This document shows positions 7,494-14,554 of a stretch of 24,051 bases of DNA, piece by piece. The stretch's first letter is position 1. The number at the start of each line of letters is the position of its first letter. The stretch is taken from positions 1 to 24,051 of the forward strand of contig DAOUML010000151.1 in assembly GCA_034411635.1 (NCBI GenBank). The letters are read 5' to 3'. The notes beneath the pieces were generated by a model. That model did no database searches. It worked only from the letters and a program-made list of their open reading frames with translations, and was not told the DNA's origin. The translations under genes were made by a program, and so were the position numbers. Origin of the DNA: UBA8950 sp034411635. GTDB taxonomy: Bacteria; Chloroflexota; Anaerolineae; Anaerolineales; Villigracilaceae.

Positions 7494-9992
7494 GTGGATA
7501 AGCCGACTCCGTTACTCTGGAGTTCCAACCACCCGCGAAATTTCTGGCACTGCCACCCCGATTTTCCCCCCGAAATCTGGGCCCAAGCCATTTGCCGAGC
7601 GCTGCCAATACTTGGGATCCCAGGAACGCTGGATATCGAATCCGCCCTGGAATGGACTCTCGGTGAGGGACAGTTCGGCCCTCACCGGTATCACCTGGGA
7701 CTCTCCCGTCGCGTATATTACCAACTCAAACCCTTCATCCCTCGCATACTCATCCGTCTCCTTCGGCAGATGTATAACCGAGCCAGGGGCAGGGAATTTC
7801 TCCTGAATTGGCCTATAGAAAAGCGATTTGTGCAATTCCAATGGGAAATTATCAGGCAAGGATTGATCATCTCAGGCCAAAATGAAATCAACTTTCGATA
7901 TTTCTGGCCCGAAGGTAAAAACTTCGCATTTGTTCTAACTCATGACGTTGAAGGCGCAGAAGGTCAGCGCCTTATCCCTGTTTTGGCAGACATGGAAGAA
8001 TCGCTCGGATTCCGTTCACTCTTCAACTTCGTTCCTGAACGCTACCCGCTCGATCAAGGATTAATCAAGGATTTGCGTCAGCGTGGTTTCGAGATAGGAA
8101 TCCATGGTTTGAAACACGACGGTAAATTGTTTGATTCATATAATCGATTCAGTGAGCGGGCAACAAAAATTAACCGCTATTTGCGCGATCTAAAAGAATA
8201 TCGCCCCACAGGATTCCGCTCACCGCTAACCTTGCGCAACCCCACCTGGATGCAAATATTGGAAATGGACTACGATCTTTCTTTCTTTGATACAGACCCA
8301 TACGAACCAATGCCGGGCGGCACCATGAGTATCTGGCCATTTACAATTGGTAGATTCCTGGAACTCCCTTACACCCTGCCTCAGGATTATACATTGTTCG
8401 GCTTATTCGGTAAAACATCGCCCCGAATATGGTTAGAAAAAATTGACTTTTTAGAAAAATATAATGGCATGGCTCTCGTAATTGTGCATCCTGATTATTC
8501 CAGTAAAGGTTCGCCAAAACAGATTTATGAATTATTCTTAAAAAAAGTTAAAGAACGTGGAGGATACTGGCATGCTTTGCCGGGAGAAGTAGCATCCTGG
8601 TGGAAAAAACGCGCCAACCGAAACAATGGTTATTCAGATAATGATCAGCAAATTGCAATGGCAAAAATTGAACTAAAAAATGGCGCTATTGAAATCAGTG
8701 TTGATAGCGAATCTGTTATCCCTGCAAGAAAAATACATAGCACAAACTCAACTTTCAAGCAAAACTGGTCAGAGGCTGCTGAGTTGGCTAAAGAAGCATC
8801 TCCAGAATGTCAAATAGAGGATACTAAAAATAATAGATTCAACGAGAAGCTAGATATCTCTGATCCATTGACCGCTAACGAACTACGCAGGCAGGCGCTA
8901 ATAAAGTGGAAAAAGCGTATGTTGGACACCGGGCCTCTTCCCTTGTCAAAGTCTGGTGTCCGTGAACTTGTTCACGAGTTACAAATCCGCCAGATTGAAT
9001 TAGAAATTCAGAACGAGAATCTGCAGCGTGCCCAATCAGAGTTGGATGAATCGCGGGCACGCTATCTTGGTCTCTTCGATCTGGCACCAGTAGGGTACTG
9101 TACTATCAGCGAAAATGGACAGGTTCTGGAAGCCAATTTGACCGCCGCTACTATGCTGGGAGTGGAACGAAGCGATCTGGTAAAAAAGCAGATCAGCAAT
9201 TTCATTCTCAGAGAAGACCAGGACATCTACTATTTGCATTGCAAACGGCTATTTGAAACCACAAAGCCTCAAAAGTGCGAGTTACAAATGGCGAAAAAAG
9301 ATGGTACGTCTTTTTGGGTGTATCTGGATGCCACCATCGTACAAGACGCCAATTGCGTAGCGGTATGCCGTATCACGATAAGCGATATCACACTACGAAA
9401 ACAGAAAGATGACGAACTGCTTTCCATGAAAAAATCGCTTGAAATGGCAAACCAAAATCTACAAATTGCGCTTGCCCGTGAGAAACAACTTTCAAATACC
9501 GATGCGCTAACTGGCTTGTGCAACCGCCGCCATTTTTTTGAAATAGCCGCCAATGAATTCTATGCAGCGACGCGTTATAAGCACCCGCTCACCATCATCT
9601 TGTTCGATATGGATGATTTCAAACAGATTAATGATAATCTTGGACATTTGGCTGGCGACAAAACCCTCAAACAAGTGGCTCTGACTGCGGCCAACCAACT
9701 TCGTATGATTGATATATTGGCGCGCTACGGGGGCGATGAATTTGTCGTCCTTCTACCCCAAACCAGCACACTGGATGCTTTTCCGGTTGCAGAACGCATC
9801 CGCAAGAGCATAGCGGATCAACGATTTGCATTTGACAAGGGCATTTTTAGTGTTAGCACGAGCCTTGGCATTGCCGAGATCAACCATACGCTCGATGGCG
9901 AGAGCATAGAGAACATCATCCAACGCGCAGACAAAGCAATGTATGCAGCAAAACATGAGGGTCGCAATCGCCTCAGCATTTATAACGAATGA
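7494..9992 (+). CDS. polysaccharide deacetylase - PAS - GGDEF (diguanylate cyclase) fusion
   Basis: One uninterrupted 832-aa frame. Residues ~130-380 form a NodB-type polysaccharide deacetylase: LTHDVE (T149-H150-D151), HGLKH (H204, H208), GFRSP (R242, P244) and VIVHPDY. A poorly conserved linker (~385-470) leads to a helical segment (ELVHELQIRQIELEIQNENL) and a PAS domain (~523-642, LFDLAPVGYCTIS...ITISDITLRK). A GGDEF domain (~665-832) has NTDALTGLCNRRHF, an intact GGDEF active site (746-750) and an RMID inhibitory I-site (737-740). No EAL domain, signal peptide or clear membrane helix is seen. The GTG start at 7494 has AGGA upstream and lies 3 bp after the preceding stop. Predicted roles: deacetylating a glycan or precursor and making cyclic-di-GMP under PAS control. 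Domain calls are firm; the functional link between them is inferred. Confidence 0.9.
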   Translation: MDKPTPLLWSSNHPRNFWHCHPDFPPEIWAQAICRALPILGIPGTLDIESALEWTLGEGQFGPHRYHLGLSRRVYYQLKPFIPRILIRLLRQMYNRARGREFLLNWPIEKRFVQFQWEIIRQGLIISGQNEINFRYFWPEGKNFAFVLTHDVEGAEGQRLIPVLADMEESLGFRSLFNFVPERYPLDQGLIKDLRQRGFEIGIHGLKHDGKLFDSYNRFSERATKINRYLRDLKEYRPTGFRSPLTLRNPTWMQILEMDYDLSFFDTDPYEPMPGGTMSIWPFTIGRFLELPYTLPQDYTLFGLFGKTSPRIWLEKIDFLEKYNGMALVIVHPDYSSKGSPKQIYELFLKKVKERGGYWHALPGEVASWWKKRANRNNGYSDNDQQIAMAKIELKNGAIEISVDSESVIPARKIHSTNSTFKQNWSEAAELAKEASPECQIEDTKNNRFNEKLDISDPLTANELRRQALIKWKKRMLDTGPLPLSKSGVRELVHELQIRQIELEIQNENLQRAQSELDESRARYLGLFDLAPVGYCTISENGQVLEANLTAATMLGVERSDLVKKQISNFILREDQDIYYLHCKRLFETTKPQKCELQMAKKDGTSFWVYLDATIVQDANCVAVCRITISDITLRKQKDDELLSMKKSLEMANQNLQIALAREKQLSNTDALTGLCNRRHFFEIAANEFYAATRYKHPLTIILFDMDDFKQINDNLGHLAGDKTLKQVALTAANQLRMIDILARYGGDEFVVLLPQTSTLDAFPVAERIRKSIADQRFAFDKGIFSVSTSLGIAEINHTLDGESIENIIQRADKAMYAAKHEGRNRLSIYNE

Positions 9993-10565
9993 CTATAGAT
10001 GGTAGCAGGAAGACGCTTTTCGCCTGCTTTACCGCCTCAGCGTGAGAGCGATGTTCTAAAAACTCGATCTCGGCTTGCTGCCTGAATCAAAAAACATCCG
10101 CGAGCAGAGCGTTGGATTTTTTTTGGCTCTTTATGCTCCTCTCGCTGCTATATCGGGGGACAAGCGCTGGCCGAGTATTGGAAAAAGAAATAAACCGCTT
10201 TAGGAACTTTAAAGTTGAATCCTTGCACCCTGGCCTGATGCCACGCCGTCCCGGTGTCTTTCGGGAGTGCAGGCAAAAACAAGAAATTTACCTCGACCCC
10301 ACAAAATGCGCGGGGCGCGAGGTAACGACGGAACAAGACGTAAGAACATTTAAGATTTTCCGCCTGGCCTGTTTCTTTACAGGGCTGTTCCCAGTTGTCG
10401 CCTTCGTATTTAGAGGTTTTCTGTTCCGGCTTGTCCGGGTTAGGATGTCACAATAAACAATGACGCACAAAGTTATTTGAACTAAGCGCTTCGCACCGTA
10501 AAATATCAACATAATCGACAACCGCGAGGCTACTCGACCAACTTGCCTCAAAAGTATCTGGCGGC
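9993..10565. other. gene-free interval between the glycan operon and the ATPase
   Basis: About 570 bp with no coding region I can support. A weak hairpin just after the operon stop (AGCAGG at 10004-10009 with CCTGCT at 10023-10028, followed by TTT) may end transcription. A strong hairpin lies at 10288-10325. An open frame at 10112-10456 lacks a convincing start, ribosome site or family resemblance. Confidence 0.5.
10288..10325. repeat. strong hairpin / inverted repeat
   Basis: TTACCTCG (10288-10295) and CCCC (10297-10300) pair with GGGG (10312-10315) and CGAGGTAA (10318-10325), giving 12 base pairs interrupted by a small internal loop, around an 11-nt loop. No T-run follows, so it is not a classical terminator. 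It could be a structured RNA element or a miniature-repeat remnant. Confidence 0.5.
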
Positions 10566-10608
10566 TATCAAATCTTATTATAAAAACAATAAGATTTGAT
10601 ACAATAAG
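10566..10608 (+). promoter_or_regulatory. palindromic promoter/operator element upstream of the ATPase
   Basis: A perfect 14-bp inverted repeat (arms 10566-10579 and 10588-10601; core AAATCTTATT / AATAAGATTT) with an 8-nt AT-rich spacer, followed by another CAATAAG half-site. The right arm runs into an extended -10 (TGA then TACAAT, 10600-10605), so a protein bound to the palindrome would block the promoter. A close relative occurs at 14398-14435, with 30 of 38 aligned positions identical and no gaps. Confidence 0.6.
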
Positions 10609-10624
10609 AAGAAAGGAGATTCAC

Positions 10625-12082
10625 ATGGAAAAATTTGTCGATCGACAGGTCGAACTCGCAGAACTCAATCGCCTGCTCACCAAACCGGGCGCGCAACTTA
10701 TCCCGGTTTACGGGCGCAGGCGGGTCGGCAAGACCACCCTGCTCCTGCACTGGGCGCGCCAAACTGGCCTGCCCAACCTATACTGGGTCGCCCGCCGTGA
10801 AACGGCAGATGCCTCCCGACACAGCCTGGCGCGCAGCCTGTGGGCCTGGGCCTATCCCGACCTGCAAAACCCTGAACCGCCGCGTTTTGATTCCTGGGAA
10901 ATCCTGTTTCGTGAGATGGCGCGCATGCTTGGCGACCAGAGAGCCATCGTTATCCTGGATGAATTCCCCTACCTGATCGAATCAGACCCTGCCTTCGCCT
11001 CGCACCTGCAAGCCGCATGGGACCACTTCTTCAAAAACAGCCCTCACATCTTCCTGTTGGCCGGTTCGCACATCGGCATGATGGTCGATATGATGGTCTA
11101 CAAAGCCCCGCTCTATGGCCGCTTCAGCGCCCAAATGCCGATCGATGCCTTGCCCTTCGCCGCCCTGCCCGAATTCTTCCCCACCTACTCAGCCGCCGAG
11201 CGCGTGGCGACCTACGCTGTCTTGGGCGGTATCCCCGCCTATCTGGAACGGTTCAGCCCCGCCCAAAGCCTGAGCGACAATATCCGCCAAAATCTCTTCC
11301 AGCGTACCGGCATGTTCCGCAGCGAGCCAGATATTCTCATCAGCGACCTGGTGCGCGAAACCCGCATCTACGAATCCATCCTGCGCTCCATCGCCAACGA
11401 CGCCCGCACGCCAGCGCAAATCGGCGTCCAAACCGGCATTTCTGTTCCCAATCTGCCCGCCTACCTCAAGCGTCTCGGCGAATTGAGACTGATTGAACGC
11501 CGCCTGCCCGCCACCATTCCCCTGAACGAAAGGCGTTCCACCACCCGCAGCCGCTACCACGTCCGCGACTCGTACCTGCGTTTCTATTTCCGATTCATTG
11601 AACCCAACCAGGAGATGATCGAACTCGGGCTGCTGGATAGTTTATGGGAACGAATCAGCCAGCAATTCCGCGCCTTTATCGGCGTCACCACCTTTGAAGA
11701 TTTGTGCCGCGAATGGGTAGTGGCCCAGGCCAAAAACCGCAGCCTGCCCTTTGTTCCCGAAGTGGTCGGCAGCCACTGGGACAAGCAATCCCAAATCGAT
11801 GTCGTTGCCATCAACTGGCGCGATAAACAAATTCTGCTGGGCGAATGCAAATGGGGTCACGAAGCAGTTGGCCGGTCTGTCCTGCATGACCTGCTTGCCA
11901 AAACCGAGAAAGTCCTGCCCGGCGAAGGCTGGCAGGTTCACTACGCCCTCTTCGCCCGGGCTGGCTTTACCGACGCCACCCAACAAGCCGCTCAGGAATC
12001 CAATACCCTGCTAGTCGATTTACCCCGCCTGGATGCTGACCTGCAGGCCGCCCTGAAGTCGGTGCGCAGTTCTGTGGCTTGA
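10625..12082 (+). CDS. AAA ATPase with DUF234-like C-terminal domain (archaeal-type ATPase family)
   Basis: A 485-aa STAND/AAA-type ATPase of the PF01637/DUF234 group. Walker A is YGRRRVGKTT (G30 to T38), Walker B is AIVILDEF (D112, E113), and LLAGSHIGMM resembles the sensor region. A winged-helix stretch (about 245-295: IANDARTPAQIGVQTGISV) is followed by a DUF234-like C-terminal domain with QID (D392) and LLGECKW (E407, K409), the D...ExK spacing of PD-(D/E)XK nuclease folds. AAAGGAG lies 6 bp before the ATG. It is a single-gene unit behind a palindromic promoter element. Family function is not firmly known; defence or mobile-element association is often proposed. Its GC content is visibly higher than that of the glycan operon. 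Confidence 0.88.
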   Translation: MEKFVDRQVELAELNRLLTKPGAQLIPVYGRRRVGKTTLLLHWARQTGLPNLYWVARRETADASRHSLARSLWAWAYPDLQNPEPPRFDSWEILFREMARMLGDQRAIVILDEFPYLIESDPAFASHLQAAWDHFFKNSPHIFLLAGSHIGMMVDMMVYKAPLYGRFSAQMPIDALPFAALPEFFPTYSAAERVATYAVLGGIPAYLERFSPAQSLSDNIRQNLFQRTGMFRSEPDILISDLVRETRIYESILRSIANDARTPAQIGVQTGISVPNLPAYLKRLGELRLIERRLPATIPLNERRSTTRSRYHVRDSYLRFYFRFIEPNQEMIELGLLDSLWERISQQFRAFIGVTTFEDLCREWVVAQAKNRSLPFVPEVVGSHWDKQSQIDVVAINWRDKQILLGECKWGHEAVGRSVLHDLLAKTEKVLPGEGWQVHYALFARAGFTDATQQAAQESNTLLVDLPRLDADLQAALKSVRSSVA

Positions 12083-12096
12083 TTGAGGCCAGTCAG

Positions 12097-12135
12097 GACT
12101 GGATACGTTTTGGAATGGAAAAAGCGTAACCAGTC
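12097..12135. repeat. inverted repeat between the ATPase and the insertion sequence
   Basis: GACTGGATACG (12097-12107) is complementary, with one mismatch, to CGTAACCAGTC (12125-12135), across T- and A-runs. It can act as a hairpin after the ATPase stop. The left arm is an extra copy of the motif found in the IS ends and in the palindrome array right of the IS. Confidence 0.55.
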
Positions 12136-13719
12136 AATGACTTGTTACGCTGGTTGTTAGAATCGTTAAGGTTTAGTGATTTTTGCGCAGACGCTGGTAA
12201 AGCCGCAGGTTGATGAGCGTGTAAATTAGCGTATTGAGATTGGCAATTGCTGCGCCATTGCGGATGTGTGGTCGCTCGATACCCAAGGCATAGGCCTGGC
12301 TGTTGATTCTTTCCACAGCCGTTCGTTGCTTGTAGATGTCCTTGTAAGCCTGGCTCTCGCGGTCAAGCGTATAACGCAGGCGTGCACCAGGGCTGGTAGG
12401 CATGGCGGCCGTGCAGCCCTTTTTGCCCCATTTTTCATGATTTATTGGGCAAGCCTGCTCTGTTGGCTCAGGAAACTTCAACGGACAAACATACTTTGCG
12501 CGTTCATGTTCGATAATGGAAACAGTGCGGTCGCGGTAAGTGAATTGGATCGGCATAGCCAAGCCCGCCTTACAAATCGGCAGCCCATCTTCGCTGAACT
12601 TACGCTCGCCGACTTTGTATCCGCCCTTTTCAGAGTAAGGAATAGCCGCAAAAGCATCCGGGTCATCGGCCCGATAGAAATAATCATAGACGTACCAAGC
12701 GTCAAAAGCGGCGTCGAAAGTGCCGAAACGAGGCCGGAATCCGAGAATTTGCTCGGTTTCTTGCATGAGCGGGAAGAAATAACTGACATCAGATTGGTCG
12801 AAGGCCTGGGTCAGTTCGGCGAGAACGAACTCGCCAAAATCGGGAACCTTGACAACCACCGTACCGGAGCCGTAGCCCCAATAAAACTCACCCACCGAAA
12901 GTCCGGTTGCTGGGAGCGGGTTGGAACGAGGCGTTGATGTCTGTGACTCTTTGGCCGTCCGTTGATTGTGCCTGCGCTTGCACCCGAGTTTACAGTCCTG
13001 GTCGCCCTTGGGCTGCTTTGTTTTGTCAAAGCGGGTTTCGACATAGGCTTTGGGATTGTTCTCCTTGACCCAGGCCAGGATGTGTTTGGTGTCGAGCGAA
13101 ATGCACTCCCCAGCCCGAATTCCCTGAGAAGCAAAGTAGCCCAAGAGCAGGCGAGCGCTATCGGTAAATAAAAATTGTATCGCAGTATTGGGCGTTTCAC
13201 GCAACATGCGTGTCAGATGACGTTCAGTGGGCAGGCTGGCATTTGGGTCAAAACCGCAGGCGTGTCGTCGTGACGGGACAAGCGGGAATCCGAACAGCCA
13301 TATGAAAGCAGGATGCTCTACCAAGTACTGGCGCAGGTCGCCCATTGAAACCAAATGCTCGTTGAGCTTCAGCAAGCAGGCGGCACTGAAAGCAGTATAG
13401 GGGATAACTGTCCGACCCCAGTTACGTTGCAGGTTGCGCTCCGGGAAGTCTGCCCAGGAGAGCGGCCCGAGCAAATTCAGAATACGCATGGCGGATGGGC
13501 AGTCTCTGACAAAATCAGGCAACTTGCCCGGGTTGCGGCAAGCATCTTGTAAAGTTGGTCTTTTTAATTGAACAAGATGCGAAATGCCCGGAAAACGGGC
13601 TAAAATAGAGTTGTTGACCATGTTTTTCTCCTTTCAAGGTCAAAAAATGGGTGTGGTAACTTCATTTTAGACCCGAAATGGGGCATGGCAACAGCGTAAC
13701 CAGTCCCTGACTGGTTACG
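12125..13719 (-). mobile_element. insertion sequence with palindromic terminal inverted repeats
   Basis: A 1.6-kb element holding one transposase gene. The left end 12125-12156 and the reverse complement of the right end 13689-13719 match at 28 of 32 positions with one gap; both read CGTAACCAGTCA ... GTTACGCTG(G)TTG. Each terminal repeat is itself palindromic (CGTAACCAGT against ACTGGTTACG). No convincing target-site duplication was found, so the exact outer boundaries could shift by a few bases. Confidence 0.75.
12173..13621 (-). CDS. DDE transposase (IS4/IS5/IS1182-like superfamily)
   Basis: A 482-aa transposase transcribed leftwards. Candidate catalytic residues are D177 in CISLDTKHILAW, D303 or D307 in GTFDAAFDAW, and E437 in QRTAVERINSQ, the last being the Y-R-E signature region of Tnp_1 (IS4/IS5/1182) transposases. 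The N-terminal region (about 60-115) looks like the DUF772-type part of IS1182/IS5 relatives. A cysteine pair (C379, C391) sits in a basic segment. The start at 13621 has AAAGGAG 6 bp upstream on the minus strand. It is uninterrupted and lies inside matching terminal repeats, so the copy may be active. The exact IS family is not determined. Confidence 0.88.
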   Translation of the reverse strand: MVNNSILARFPGISHLVQLKRPTLQDACRNPGKLPDFVRDCPSAMRILNLLGPLSWADFPERNLQRNWGRTVIPYTAFSAACLLKLNEHLVSMGDLRQYLVEHPAFIWLFGFPLVPSRRHACGFDPNASLPTERHLTRMLRETPNTAIQFLFTDSARLLLGYFASQGIRAGECISLDTKHILAWVKENNPKAYVETRFDKTKQPKGDQDCKLGCKRRHNQRTAKESQTSTPRSNPLPATGLSVGEFYWGYGSGTVVVKVPDFGEFVLAELTQAFDQSDVSYFFPLMQETEQILGFRPRFGTFDAAFDAWYVYDYFYRADDPDAFAAIPYSEKGGYKVGERKFSEDGLPICKAGLAMPIQFTYRDRTVSIIEHERAKYVCPLKFPEPTEQACPINHEKWGKKGCTAAMPTSPGARLRYTLDRESQAYKDIYKQRTAVERINSQAYALGIERPHIRNGAAIANLNTLIYTLINLRLYQRLRKNH

Positions 13720-13739
13720 TTTTCAAAGCAAAGTAATTT

Positions 13740-13862
13740 GACTGGTTACGCACTTGTTACGAAAAAAGCGTAACCAGTGATTGACTGATTACGCTTTTGC
13801 GGATTTTGAAACTGACTGGTTACGGACTTGTTACGAAAAAGCGTAACAAGTCAATTGACTGG
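13740..13862. repeat. tandem palindromic repeats related to the IS ends
   Basis: Two copies, 13740-13794 and 13814-13862, start 74 bp apart. Each begins GACTGGTTACG, then ACTTGTTACG, an A-run and GCGTAAC(C/A)AGT, so each is a nested palindrome. The same words make up the terminal repeats of the neighbouring IS and the arm at 12097-12107. Nothing here codes for protein. Copy 2 runs to within 6 bp of the truncated first CRISPR repeat. Confidence 0.7.
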
Positions 13863-13868
13863 CCGAAC

Positions 13869-14227
13869 CCTCGATAACGAGGATTGAAACCCATACGTCC
13901 TGCACGGCGACTTCCTGGCTGTTACCCCCTATACCCCCACGCCTCGACATCGTCCCCGTAGTGGGATAACGAGGATTGAAACGGTCGATGACCGCGGTTA
14001 CGACTTCGCTCTTCTTCTGCCCTATACCCCCCACGCCTCGATAACGAGGATTGAAACAAAAAGTAGTGCACTTAGCACTACTGCGATGATGTTTCTCCCT
14101 ATACCCCCACGCCTCGATAACGAGGATTGAAACGAAATGCACCGCAAGGGTCTGACCACGTCCAATTGAGCCCCAATACCCCCACGCCTCGACATCGTCC
14201 CCGTAGTGGGGTAACGAGGATTGAAAC
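13869..14227 (+). CRISPR. orphan CRISPR array: five repeats, two of them 56-nt composites
   Basis: All five repeats end in ATAACGAGGATTGAAAC, the usual 3' handle, so transcription should run rightwards. R1 is 13869-13890 (only 22 nt, 5' part missing), R2 13927-13982 (56 nt), R3 14020-14057 (38 nt), R4 14097-14133 (37 nt) and R5 14172-14227 (56 nt). The standard unit is 37 nt beginning CCCTATACCCCCACG and contains the hairpin CCTCG-ATAA-CGAGG. Spacers are 36, 37, 39 and 38 nt and differ from one another. R2 and R5 carry an extra 19 nt (acatcgtccccgtagtggg in R2) between CCTCG and ATAACGAGG. No cas gene lies in the window. The repeat end resembles type I/III systems; subtype not assigned. Confidence 0.93.
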
Positions 14228-14342
14228 CAATTTTCCACGCATCCTTCTTCATCTGCCCACACGGCCCGCCTGCTTGCGGCCCCGCAGGGAGCAAATCGCG
14301 CGGCTACGGCGGTCCGGCAACCCCACCCTATTTAAATGAAAG
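14228..14342. other. non-coding tail after the CRISPR array
   Basis: About 115 bp beginning with what may be a former last spacer (14228 to about 14257) that no longer has a repeat after it. It then holds a GC-rich stretch with short self-complementary parts (CCTGC/GCAGG around 14269-14287). No gene is supported here. Confidence 0.4.
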
Positions 14343-14375
14343 AACGCCCCAAATCCAATGGACTGGGGCGTTTTT
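14343..14375 (+). terminator. Rho-independent terminator after the CRISPR array
   Basis: AACGCCCCA (14343-14351) pairs with TGGGGCGTT (14364-14372), followed by a T-run to 14375. This is a strong GC-rich stem with U-tract on the plus strand, well placed to end the CRISPR transcript before the AbiEi-like operon. Confidence 0.85.
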
Positions 14376-14397
14376 ACGTTAAGTGAACCGACAACGA

Positions 14398-14435
14398 AAA
14401 TCTTATTGCAAAAATCATAAGATTTTTCGCAATAA
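14398..14435 (+). promoter_or_regulatory. second copy of the palindromic element
   Basis: AAATCTTATT ... ATAAGATTT ... CAATAA in the same order and spacing as at 10570-10607, identical at 30 of 38 positions. The outer four bases differ between copies, but here they also extend the inverted repeat (CGAA on the left, TTCG on the right, offset by one base). It lies about 120 bp upstream of the AbiEi-like gene. Confidence 0.55.
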
Positions 14436-14519
14436 ATCAGTAGGCTTGCTCCACAGTTCCCCGGCGCAGGTCGGTTTGTTCTGTATCTTGGGTTGGCGCA
14501 CCCAAATATCCATTTTCTG

Positions 14520-14548
14520 TTGTAATAATTTGCCATTAGTGGCATAAT
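14520..14548 (+). promoter_or_regulatory. promoter of the AbiEi-like operon, giving a leaderless start
   Basis: TTGTAA (14520-14525) and CATAAT (14543-14548) with a 17-bp spacer form a good sigma-70-type promoter. Only 6 nt separate the -10 from the ATG at 14555, so the transcript is expected to begin at or next to the start codon. Confidence 0.55.
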
Positions 14549-14554
14549 GAATAT

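Noticed and set aside
10112..10456. Open frame of 114 codons in the gene-free interval
   Set aside because: TTG start inside a T-run, no ribosome site, and no family resemblance; it spans the 10288-10325 hairpin, and its composition looks non-coding.
13740..13862. Palindromic units as part of the CRISPR array
   Set aside because: They lack the ATTGAAAC handle and spacer regularity and match the IS ends instead.
13831..14294. Repetitive minus-strand open frames (FNPRY..., SILVIEAWG...)
   Set aside because: They are translations of the CRISPR repeats and spacers; the repeated peptide mirrors the DNA repeat.
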